Of a DNA stretch of 53,332 nucleotides, positions 1 to 7,434 are shown one piece after another. The stretch is from SSS58A sp041648155 (GTDB lineage Bacteria; Krumholzibacteriota; Krumholzibacteriia; Krumholzibacteriales; Krumholzibacteriaceae): assembly GCA_041648155.1 (NCBI GenBank), contig JBAZPL010000001.1, forward strand, positions 1 through 53,332. The letters run 5' to 3'. The notes below the pieces were generated by a model. That model saw only the letters and a list, made by a program, of their open reading frames with translations, was not told where the DNA came from and ran no database searches. Every line of letters starts with the position of its first letter. The first letter of the stretch is position 1. A program made the translations under genes and the position numbers.

Positions 1-1415
1 GTCCAGAGCGTGTCCCCCCTTCTGAGGCGGAGACTTTCGTCGTAGTCGTCGCAGGCGTCGGGGTCGATCCTGTCCACCGGGCCCGCCACCGGCGTCTCCC
101 TGCCCCGGATCCCCGTTTGCGGCCGCCTGTCGACGTCATGCCATATGCCGCGATAGACGTACGCCGCCATCGCGGCGTTGTCGAGAAGGCCCGCGAGCCC
201 CTCGCCGCAAGCATAGGCGGCATGAATCTCGATCGCGGCGCCCGGCACGAGCTGGGAGAACGGGCCGAGACTCATCAGCACCTTGTAATCGTTCGGCTCG
301 ACCGTGTTCAAATCCATCGTCGTATCCGAGAGGGAGGAATAGCGCTCGAAGTCGTTCACCGGTTCTCCCCCGCGATCGAAGGGCAGAAGCCCGGTGAAAA
401 TCCTCACGCCGTTGAGCTGCCCCTTCACGGGAGCGAGATCCCAGGCCGTTTGCATCCAGCTCCCGAGAAACACGAGCCCGAAATAGCCCGGCGTCCTGTC
501 GCCGTCCCCGTCGGCGTCGTAGACATACACGACGCTGAATCGCACCGGCACGGATGCGTCGCCGACCCTCGCGCACCAGATCCCCTCCCAGGTGCCGATC
601 ATGTCGTCCCTGAAATAATTACCGAGGTTTCTCGGTCCCGCGTCGAGGTCGGCATATATGCCGGCGTAGATATTCTCCAGAATGTCGTTGCCGGTATTCG
701 TAACGCTGTAATGAACCCCGATGAAATTGTAAAGCTGCTTTTCGCTCCACTGGAAGGTCTCCTGCCGCACCTCGACCCCGAGCGGCGAATGCTCGGGCCA
801 GACTCGCTTCGCTGTCTCTTCGGTGTCGGAGTACCGGCACGAATACATGAGATTGCCGATCGCGGCGTAATCCTCGTCTATGAGTCCGTCGCCATCGTCG
901 TCGCGTCCGTTCAGCCGGTCCTCGTTCACGCGCCTGTCGCCGTCGTCGTCGGCGCGGCCCGGGTAATTCCCGCCCCCCTTCACCCCTTCCGCGCTGCGAT
1001 AGATGACGTCGATCGGACCGTCCGACGGATAGAGCTCGGTTTCGGGATATCCCGTCGAGACGGACGGGACGCCCGTTCGTTCCGCGCCGATCCAGATCCC
1101 CGCCGCGTAGAGATACTCGATCCCGCTCCCTGCGGGCCACTGCGCGGACGGAGAGTCGGACATGGGCATCCTGCTGTTCGGCATCGAGCCGAGGAATCCG
1201 AAATTGGTCACGTTCATCTGGAGATTGCCGGCATACTGGACGCGGCTCCCGTCGATGACAAGCGTCTTCGCGATCGGATCGAGCTTCCCGGGGAGCGCGG
1301 ATGCGCGGTCTTCGGTGCGCGCGGACGGAAAGGCGCCGGCCGCGAATGTGAGCGCCCCACCCGCAAGTGCGAGCGTGAGTATGATCGTCCGGATGTGCGG
1401 GAGAAAAAGCCGCAT
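1..1415 (-). CDS. Secreted Asp-rich repeat protein, C-terminus outside the window
   Basis: Not assigned to a named family. The minus-strand frame stays open from an ATG at 1415 to the left edge (471 codons), so the C-terminal part is missing. The first ~28 residues form a signal peptide (basic MRLFLPHIR, a hydrophobic core, then AFPSA). Two calcium-binding-like Asp clusters lie near residues 155-182 (ADDDGDRRVNED and RDDDGDGLIDED), and a third (YDADGDGDRTPG) lies near residue 300. These resemble thrombospondin type-3 or dockerin-like loops. The rest is rich in aromatic, Gly and Asn residues, as in large extracellular beta proteins. A G-rich stretch (AGGGGGG at about 1429-1435) could be the ribosome binding site. 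Proteins of this look are common in large-genome Gram-negative candidate phyla and often end in a secretion-sorting domain, which cannot be checked here. Confidence 0.72.
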   Translation of the reverse strand, partial: MRLFLPHIRTIILTLALAGGALTFAAGAFPSARTEDRASALPGKLDPIAKTLVIDGSRVQYAGNLQMNVTNFGFLGSMPNSRMPMSDSPSAQWPAGSGIEYLYAAGIWIGAERTGVPSVSTGYPETELYPSDGPIDVIYRSAEGVKGGGNYPGRADDDGDRRVNEDRLNGRDDDGDGLIDEDYAAIGNLMYSCRYSDTEETAKRVWPEHSPLGVEVRQETFQWSEKQLYNFIGVHYSVTNTGNDILENIYAGIYADLDAGPRNLGNYFRDDMIGTWEGIWCARVGDASVPVRFSVVYVYDADGDGDRTPGYFGLVFLGSWMQTAWDLAPVKGQLNGVRIFTGLLPFDRGGEPVNDFERYSSLSDTTMDLNTVEPNDYKVLMSLGPFSQLVPGAAIEIHAAYACGEGLAGLLDNAAMAAYVYRGIWHDVDRRPQTGIRGRETPVAGPVDRIDPDACDDYDESLRLRRGDTLW

Positions 1416-1545
1416 GCCGCGCCATGCCCCCCTATGGCATTGTATGAAGATTTTGGCGAGACCCTTTCGTGCCTGGTCGTATTGTGCTTAAAATATCGCG
1501 GTTTATATGGTGCGCCGCAATTCCATAATGCGGCGGCGGCCGCAT

Positions 1546-2067
1546 TCATCCGGGGACGCCATCGGCCTTCCGAAGGATGTAGTAGATCTCATTATTGAGG
1601 AATGTCCCGAGCCACGGTATCGGGCTGGTCTTGGTCCGCAGGATCACGAAATCCCGCTCCAGTCGTTTCCTGAAGGGACGATGATCGAACCCCATGTGCT
1701 GGAAATGCCAGGGCAGGCCCGGCCCCGAGTCGGCGATCGGTCGGTCCCGCACCGGGATGCCGAGAGACGCGCGCAAAACCGTGGAACATCGGGAGTCGTA
1801 AGCTCCGTACCGTCGCGTCATCCGGAACGCTCCCTTGAGGAGAGCCGGGATGAATATCTCGATCGGCACACCGATGACGGCAACGCCGTTTTCACTCAAT
1901 AATCCCTTTATCTGACCGATTGCGTTCTCGATTTCCGCGGGCGGGAAGTGTTCAAACACCTCGTTGCAGTACAGGAGGCCGCACTTCCCCTTCGGCAGCC
2001 GATCCACCGATGAAACGAACGCGATCCGCTTCGTGCCGGCGAGGTTCTCTTCGGCCTCCTTCGTCAT
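1546..2067 (-). CDS. Class I SAM-dependent methyltransferase, 5' end unresolved
   Basis: The frame encodes a Rossmann-type methyltransferase. The part after the first ATG (2067) holds the post-I strands and the acidic loop (CNEVFEHFPP), typical of small-molecule, lipid or sugar methyltransferases. The SAM-binding motif I (VIDFGGGTGEFCKRL) lies upstream of this ATG in the same open frame, preceded by SYAEATLKDRN and KRLLQRRRLHDALA, which look like a genuine family N-terminus. That frame is open back to a TAA at 2320-2322 but contains no ATG, GTG or TTG before 2067. Either a rare start codon is used, or the 5' end has been lost by mutation or a sequencing error. The coordinates give the first standard start; the homologous region continues to about 2319. 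The substrate is unknown. It lies downstream of the efflux operon, about 40 bases after the last permease stop. Confidence 0.6.
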   Translation of the reverse strand: MTKEAEENLAGTKRIAFVSSVDRLPKGKCGLLYCNEVFEHFPPAEIENAIGQIKGLLSENGVAVIGVPIEIFIPALLKGAFRMTRRYGAYDSRCSTVLRASLGIPVRDRPIADSGPGLPWHFQHMGFDHRPFRKRLERDFVILRTKTSPIPWLGTFLNNEIYYILRKADGVPG

Positions 2068-2358
2068 CCACGGGCTGGGTTCGTAGCAGAATATGTCCGC
2101 CTCCGGAAAACGCTCCGCGAGACGCTTGCAGAACTCGCCGGTGCCTCCTCCAAAGTCGATGACGATCTCGGGCGACAGTCGTTCGTCGAGGCACGCGAGC
2201 GCATCATGGAGGCGGCGGCGCTGCAGCAGCCGCTTGATTGCGTTTCTATCCTTGAGTGTGGCCTCTGCGTAACTCGTGCGACAACCCCCGCCGGAGCTTC
2301 CGCTTCCGGGCTTATCCCATTATTGGATAACGAGGCCCGCTCTTCAAGGGCAATAAGT

Positions 2359-3486
2359 TCAGCCCGCCCGCTTGTGGAACCTCATCGTCGCGAATCCGAA
2401 CACGCAGACGCCGATCACGAGGAGCGAGCGCAGCTCGGGCCAGAGAACGCCGAGCCCTCCACCCTTGAGGAAGATTTCGCGGTTGATCGCGACGAAGTAG
2501 CGGAGCGGGTTGATCGCGGTGATCGTTTGCACGACGCGGGGCATGTTCTCGATGGGGTAGAAGAGCCCGCTGAGCAGAATGAATATCTGAAGGAAGAACC
2601 ACGTGATGAACAGCGCCTGCTGCTGCGTGCCCGCCATGGTCGAGATGAGAACGCCGAGCCCGAGGGTCGCGAGGATGAAGGTGAGTCCGAGGAGCGCGAG
2701 CAGCGCGACGTTCCCGACGATCGGAATGCCGAACCAGAGGACGCCGACCGTCGTCGCGAGCGCCATCTCGGCCATCCCGAGCATGGCGAAGGGGATCGTC
2801 TTCCCGGCGATGATCTGCCACGGCTTGAGCGGCGTGACGAGAAGCTGCTCGAGGGTCCCCGTCTCCCGTTCCTTCACGATGGCGAGGCCCGTGAGCAGCA
2901 TCGTGATGATCGTGAGGAGGATCGCGATGATTCCCGGGATCATGAAATAGACGCTCTTGAGCTCGGGGTTGTACCAGATGCGCGTCTCGGGCTCGATGAA
3001 GCGCGGCGCGCGCGTGACCCTCGGCGAGCGGGATTGCCCGTCGGCCGCCCGGTCGCTCGCGAACCGGTATATGATCCTGTTGCAGTAGCCGAGCGCGATC
3101 CCGGCTGTGTTCGAATTCTGCCCGTCGAGGAGGATCTCCACCTCGGTCGGCTTCCCTGTCTCGAGACTCCGCCCGAAGTGTTTCGGGATGACGACCGCGA
3201 GCACCGCTTCGCCGCGCCGCAGGTATCCCTCGATCCCCTTTCCCGGGTCAGCTATCCGTTTCACGACGAAGTGCTCGTTGTGCGCGAAGCGATCGATAAG
3301 CCCCCTGCTCGCGCTCGTCGCGTCCCGGTCGATCATGAGCAGCGCCACGTTCTTGACGTCGAAGGTCACCGCGTAGCCGAGAACGAAGAGCTGCATGAGC
3401 GGCATCAGGAAGATGATCCGCAGCATGGTCGGATCCCGGAAGATCTGCCGGAGCTCCTTGCGCACGAGATGGAGAACACCCTTCAC
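2359..3486 (-). CDS. ABC-2 type permease (YbhR/YhhJ-like)
   Basis: Inner-membrane subunit of a multidrug-type ABC exporter, 375 residues, the usual length for the family. It starts with a cytoplasmic RKELRQIFRDPTML segment before the first membrane helix (residues 22-42), then has a large periplasmic domain (about 45-190), then five hydrophobic segments. Between the early helices lies the conserved coupling region with IVKERETGTLEQLLVTPLK, the hallmark of ABC-2 permeases. The start ATG overlaps the stop of the preceding permease by 4 bases (ATGA), so the two are translationally coupled and probably form a heterodimeric channel. The transported substrate cannot be inferred. The family is well recognised; the YbhR orthology is by gene order. 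Confidence 0.9.
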   Translation of the reverse strand: MKGVLHLVRKELRQIFRDPTMLRIIFLMPLMQLFVLGYAVTFDVKNVALLMIDRDATSASRGLIDRFAHNEHFVVKRIADPGKGIEGYLRRGEAVLAVVIPKHFGRSLETGKPTEVEILLDGQNSNTAGIALGYCNRIIYRFASDRAADGQSRSPRVTRAPRFIEPETRIWYNPELKSVYFMIPGIIAILLTIITMLLTGLAIVKERETGTLEQLLVTPLKPWQIIAGKTIPFAMLGMAEMALATTVGVLWFGIPIVGNVALLALLGLTFILATLGLGVLISTMAGTQQQALFITWFFLQIFILLSGLFYPIENMPRVVQTITAINPLRYFVAINREIFLKGGGLGVLWPELRSLLVIGVCVFGFATMRFHKRAG

Positions 3487-4664
3487 GCGCGCCCTCCCTT
3501 CGCTCCGAGCTTCAGACTGAACCGTTTCACCGCGAGAATCATGAGGAGGAGGCCGATGCCGACGAGCGCCGCAACGTGCGGCCAGAGGTCCCCCAGGACG
3601 TTCCCCTTGAGCATGACCCCTCGCACGATGACGAGGAAATGCGTCGCCGGGAGTATGTTCGAAACGAACTGGAGCACCCGCGGCATCGAGGCGATCGGGA
3701 ATATGAAGCCCGAGAGCATGATGCTCGGGAGCAGCGTCACCATGAGCGAGAGCATCATGGCGACCTGCTGCGTCGAGACGAGCGTCGATATGAGGATCCC
3801 GAGCGCGAGAGCCGCGAAGAGATAGAGAAGACAGTAGAGCATGAGGGCAACGACGGAGCCCACGAAGGGAACTTTGAACCAGAAGTGCCCTACGGTCACG
3901 ACAATCATCGCGATGGAGAAGGCGAGCACGAGGTACGGGAGAGTCTTCCCCGCGATCACCTCGAACGGACGAATCGGGCTCACGAGGATCTGCTCCATCG
4001 TCCCCGTTTCCTTCTCGCGCGCGATCGTGACGGACGTGAGGAGCGCCCCGAGCATCATCATGACGATCGCCACGAGCCCCGGCACAATAAAGTTGGTCGA
4101 ATCGAGCGCGCGATTGTAGAAAACGACCGGCCTCGCGGCGATGAGCGGCGCGGCGCTTGCCCCCGACGCGCCGGCGGCCGGCCCAGTCCCCGCATCACCC
4201 CCAGCGGCCGCTCCGCCCCCGCCACCGATCGGACGCGTCGCGATGAACGTCTCGAGATAGTTCTGCACGATCGAGGCGCTGTTCGCGTCGCTGCCGTCGA
4301 TGACGAGCCCGACCGCGGCGCGGCGCTCGCGCTCGAGCGCTCTCGCGAAATCCCGCGGGATGATCACCCCCGCGCGGATGACGCGCCGCTCGAAGAACCC
4401 CCCCGTTTCCCCCGGATTCTCGTAACGGACGACGACGGAGAAGTAGCTCGAGGCGTCGATCGCCTCGACGAGCTCGCGGCTTTGGGGCGTGCGGCTCAGA
4501 TCGCAGACGCCGAGGCGGACGTCCTTCAGATCGAGATCGATCGCGTAGCCGAAGAGAAACATCATCACGATCGGCAGCATGAAGACGATCCAGAGCGATC
4601 GCGGGTCGCGGAGGATATGCTTGAATTCTTTCCGCGCGAGCGGCGGTATACGCGATCCTTTCAT
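3483..4664 (-). CDS. ABC-2 type permease (YbhS-like)
   Basis: Second permease of the exporter, 393 residues. It has the same plan as its partner: the RKEFKHILRDPRSLW amphipathic segment, a first helix at about residues 26-42, a periplasmic domain, and the ABC-2 coupling motif IAREKETGTMEQILVSPIRP before the C-terminal helices. An unusual low-complexity insert almost entirely of Gly and Ala lies at about residues 147-173, at the end of the periplasmic domain. Its GC-rich DNA suggests simple-sequence expansion, and the partner has no such insert. The start overlaps the upstream ATPase stop by ATGA and the gene overlaps the next permease in the same way. Confidence 0.9.
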   Translation of the reverse strand: MKGSRIPPLARKEFKHILRDPRSLWIVFMLPIVMMFLFGYAIDLDLKDVRLGVCDLSRTPQSRELVEAIDASSYFSVVVRYENPGETGGFFERRVIRAGVIIPRDFARALERERRAAVGLVIDGSDANSASIVQNYLETFIATRPIGGGGGAAAGGDAGTGPAAGASGASAAPLIAARPVVFYNRALDSTNFIVPGLVAIVMMMLGALLTSVTIAREKETGTMEQILVSPIRPFEVIAGKTLPYLVLAFSIAMIVVTVGHFWFKVPFVGSVVALMLYCLLYLFAALALGILISTLVSTQQVAMMLSLMVTLLPSIMLSGFIFPIASMPRVLQFVSNILPATHFLVIVRGVMLKGNVLGDLWPHVAALVGIGLLLMILAVKRFSLKLGAKGGRA

Positions 4665-5395
4665 GCGCCCCTCACGAGCTGAATGAACACGTCCTCGATC
4701 GAATGCGCGCCGTGGCGCGCTTTGAGCTCGGCCGGCGAGCCGAGGCTCACGATCTTCGCCACGTGCATGACGCAGAGCCGGTTGCAGTACTCCGCCTCGT
4801 CCATGTAATGCGTCGTCACGATGATCGTCACGCCGTCCGCGGCGAGAGCGTTGATGAGCTCCCAGAAACGGCGCCGCGCGATCGGGTCGACCCCGGATGT
4901 CGGCTCGTCGAGGAAAACGATCGACGGCTTATGCAGGATCGCCGCGCCGAGCGCGAGCCGCTGCTTGAACCCGAGGGGGAGCGACGCGGTGCGCCGATCG
5001 AGCCATTCCGCGAGCCCCAGCGCCTCGTCCAGCTCGGCCGTCCGCGCCGCGACCTGCGCCCGCCCGAGCCCGTAGACCCCGCCGAAGAACTTCAGGTTCT
5101 CTTTCACGGTCAGATCGTTGTAGAGGGAGAATCTCTGGGACATGTAGCCGATGCTCTTCTTGATATTTTCAAACTGCGTGTTTATATCCCAGCCGCCGAC
5201 CGAGCCGCCGCCCGAAGAAGGCCGCAGCAGCCCCGCGAGCATCCGGATCGTCGTCGTCTTCCCCGCGCCGTTTGCGCCGAGGAGGCCGAATATCTCCCCC
5301 GCGCGGACCTCGAACGAGACGCGATCGACCGCCAGAAAATCGCCGAAGCTTTTCGCGAGGTCCTTCACGATGACGGAGTGTTCGTTCATGTTCAT
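4661..5395 (-). CDS. ABC transporter ATPase, second of a pair
   Basis: Cytoplasmic ATPase of 244 residues that powers the exporter. Visible motifs are Walker A GANGAGKT (40-47), Q-loop SQRF, Walker B IVFLDEP with the catalytic Glu at about 164, D-loop SGVD and an intact H-loop His in TTHYMDEAE (about 196). The signature motif is degenerate: LPLGF (139-143) replaces LSGGQ. In E. coli YbhF two ATPase halves are fused and the C-terminal half carries a similarly altered signature; here the halves are separate genes. The start is placed at 5395 (MNMNEHSV) because this ATG forms an ATGA overlap with the upstream ATPase stop. An in-frame extension beyond it would run through the other ATPase gene. 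Confidence 0.92.
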   Translation of the reverse strand: MNMNEHSVIVKDLAKSFGDFLAVDRVSFEVRAGEIFGLLGANGAGKTTTIRMLAGLLRPSSGGGSVGGWDINTQFENIKKSIGYMSQRFSLYNDLTVKENLKFFGGVYGLGRAQVAARTAELDEALGLAEWLDRRTASLPLGFKQRLALGAAILHKPSIVFLDEPTSGVDPIARRRFWELINALAADGVTIIVTTHYMDEAEYCNRLCVMHVAKIVSLGSPAELKARHGAHSIEDVFIQLVRGA

Positions 5396-6312
5396 TCCCG
5401 CATGAGAGAGACGAACGTATCTTCGACGCCGGGCGGTATCTCCCGGCTGTGCGACACGACGCCCTCGCGCCGCATCGTTTCGAGAAGGGCGCCGACCTCT
5501 CCCCGGCGCTCGCCGAGCGCAAGCACCTGAACGGCGTCGCCGAGGATTCTCACGAGCTCGGGCTCGGCCGCATTCCTGAGCCGCGCCGAGATGGCCCGAA
5601 GGTCCGGTCCTTCGACCGCGAACACCGTTCCGCGGAAGAGCCCCGCGATCTCGCCGACAGTTCCCGAAGCGAGGATTGTTCCCTTGTGAATGAACACCAT
5701 GTGCCCGCAGAGCGAGGCCTCGTTCATATACGGCGTCGAGACGACGATCGTCACGCCCTGCGCGCGAAGCCTCTCGAGCATATCCCAGAAATCGCGGCGC
5801 GACATGGGGTCGACTCCCGTCGTCGGCTCGTCGAGAACGAGAACCTTCGGTGTATGAATGAGCGCGCATGCAAGGGCGAGCTTCTGCTTCATCCCGCCCG
5901 AGAGCGCCCCCGCGCGCCGATTCACGAAGGGGCCGAGACGGCTGAATTCGAGGAGCTCTTCGGTCCTCGCGAGGCGCGCCGCCTTCGGAACTCCGAAGAG
6001 ATCCGCGAAGAATCTGATATTCTCGGCGACGGTGAGGTCCCAATAGAGGGAGAAATGCTGCGGCATGTAGCCGATCGTCTCGCGCACCTGCGCCGCCCCG
6101 GAGCGCAACGGAAAGCCGAGCACCCAGGCCTCTCCCTCGTCGGCATCGATGAGGGACGTGAGGATGCGCATGAGCGTCGTCTTGCCCGCGCCGTCGGGCC
6201 CGATGAGCCCGAACATCTCGCCGGGCTCGACGGCGAAGCTCACCGAGGAGAGCGCGACCGTCCCGCCGTGGCTTTTCGTGATGCCTTCGACCCGAATGGC
6301 GGGGTCGCTCAT
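5392..6312 (-). CDS. ABC transporter ATPase, first of a pair
   Basis: ATPase of 306 residues. It has Walker A GPDGAGKT (38-45), Q-loop PQHF, a canonical signature LSGGM (137-141) and Walker B VLVLDEP (157-163). The H-loop is altered: STPYMNEA puts Pro at about 194 where the partner has His. About 80 residues follow the nucleotide-binding domain, as in DrrA/CcmA-type exporter ATPases. It forms the complementary half of a heterodimer with the next gene. The start at 6312 (MSDPAIRVEG) overlaps the HlyD stop by ATGA, and an upstream in-frame start would intrude deep into the HlyD gene. It matches the N-terminal half of YbhF-type fused ATPases. Confidence 0.92.
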   Translation of the reverse strand: MSDPAIRVEGITKSHGGTVALSSVSFAVEPGEMFGLIGPDGAGKTTLMRILTSLIDADEGEAWVLGFPLRSGAAQVRETIGYMPQHFSLYWDLTVAENIRFFADLFGVPKAARLARTEELLEFSRLGPFVNRRAGALSGGMKQKLALACALIHTPKVLVLDEPTTGVDPMSRRDFWDMLERLRAQGVTIVVSTPYMNEASLCGHMVFIHKGTILASGTVGEIAGLFRGTVFAVEGPDLRAISARLRNAAEPELVRILGDAVQVLALGERRGEVGALLETMRREGVVSHSREIPPGVEDTFVSLMRE

Positions 6313-7226
6313 TTGAGGTGCACCTCGGCGGGCATTCCGATCTTGAGCACGCCGGAGGGATTCTCGATCGAGACTTTGACCGCGTAGACAAGTTCCGCGC
6401 GCGCGTCCTTCGTCTCGACGTTCTTCGGCGTGAATTCCGCTTGGGGGGAGACCCACGAGACTTTCCCCGCGAGAGGCTCCGGATGAGCGTCGACGCGCAC
6501 CTCGGCGGCGCTCCCGACCGCGAAGAGCCCGAGGTCTCTTTCAGACACATATACCTTGATCCAGAACCTCCGCGTATCGGCGATCTTGAAAACGGCGCCC
6601 CCGGCCGGCACGACCTCCCCGGACTCGACGTATTTTTCCGTGACGACACCCGCGAGCGGAGCGATCACGGCGCCGTCCCTGATCTGCCTGTCGAGAAGAG
6701 CGATCGAGGCGCGCACCGTTTCCTCGCGGGCGTCGAGCATTGCGCTCTGCGCCTTCGCCGATTCGAGCTGGCTCTGGGCCACGCGGTATTTCGTGGAGGC
6801 GTCGTCGTTCTGCTGCTGCGTGGCCGTGCCCTGTTCGAAGAGCGCGGTGATCCGCTTGTGGCTTTTCTCTATGTTCTCGAGATTGTCTTTTGCCTGCCGC
6901 ACCGTTTCGGCGACAGGTCTGCGGTTCGCCCGTATCTCATCGACGCTCGCGAGGAGCTGCCGGCGCTGGAGCATGAGCTTCTCGACGTCGATCACCGCGA
7001 GCGTATCGCCGGCCGCGACGGCGTCTCCTTCGTCCTTCGCGAGCCGGAGAATCTGCCCGGCCGTCTGCGCCGCGACCGTGACCTCGGTCGCTTCGAGCGT
7101 CCCCGAGCCGGCGAAGCCGGCTTGCTTCTCCCCGCCGCAGCCGGAGAGCGCCGCGCACACAAGAGCCCCGCACGCGGCAACGAGAAGCACGGCCGCGATG
7201 CGCCGGCCAAAGCTCGTGAGATTCAT
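6309..7226 (-). CDS. HlyD-family periplasmic adaptor lipoprotein (YbhG-like)
   Basis: Membrane-fusion protein that links the ABC exporter to an outer-membrane channel. It has 305 residues and is a probable lipoprotein: after a hydrophobic signal, the lipobox LSGC puts the lipidated Cys at residue 30. A biotinyl/lipoyl half (VTVAAQTAGQILRLAKDEGD) is followed by an alpha-helical hairpin (about 80-180), the second lipoyl half (AVIAPLAGVVTEKYVESGE) and a beta-barrel region. It is first in the operon, has a clear AAGGAG site and drives four coupled genes. No outer-membrane TolC-like gene is nearby, so the exporter must share one encoded elsewhere or work without it. Confidence 0.9.
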   Translation of the reverse strand: MNLTSFGRRIAAVLLVAACGALVCAALSGCGGEKQAGFAGSGTLEATEVTVAAQTAGQILRLAKDEGDAVAAGDTLAVIDVEKLMLQRRQLLASVDEIRANRRPVAETVRQAKDNLENIEKSHKRITALFEQGTATQQQNDDASTKYRVAQSQLESAKAQSAMLDAREETVRASIALLDRQIRDGAVIAPLAGVVTEKYVESGEVVPAGGAVFKIADTRRFWIKVYVSERDLGLFAVGSAAEVRVDAHPEPLAGKVSWVSPQAEFTPKNVETKDARAELVYAVKVSIENPSGVLKIGMPAEVHLK

Positions 7227-7434
7227 CAGTCCCGCTCCTTGTCGTTTTTCATGTTCCTAACTTTTCACTCGGGCCTCGAGCTGAAGCTCCGATGTTTTCG
7301 CCTTCTGCCGCATGCGCGAATAATAGCGCACTCCCCACGCTGCAAGAAAACAATTCTCTTGGTCCTGCGCCCGCCATTGCCCGCCATTATTGCGGCTTCC
7401 TGCCATACCTCGCCTGTGTTAGAATCGAAGGCGT

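Noticed and set aside
117..1598. Long plus-strand open frame opposite the Asp-rich protein
   Set aside because: It is the complement of a minus-strand gene with a clear signal peptide and Asp loops. The plus-strand product is Arg/Pro-rich with no domain, a common effect of high GC.
4661..6649. One fused 662-residue protein across the ATPase region
   Set aside because: Its first 400 residues are out of frame with the first ATPase and look like noise; only the last 244 residues are the real second ATPase.
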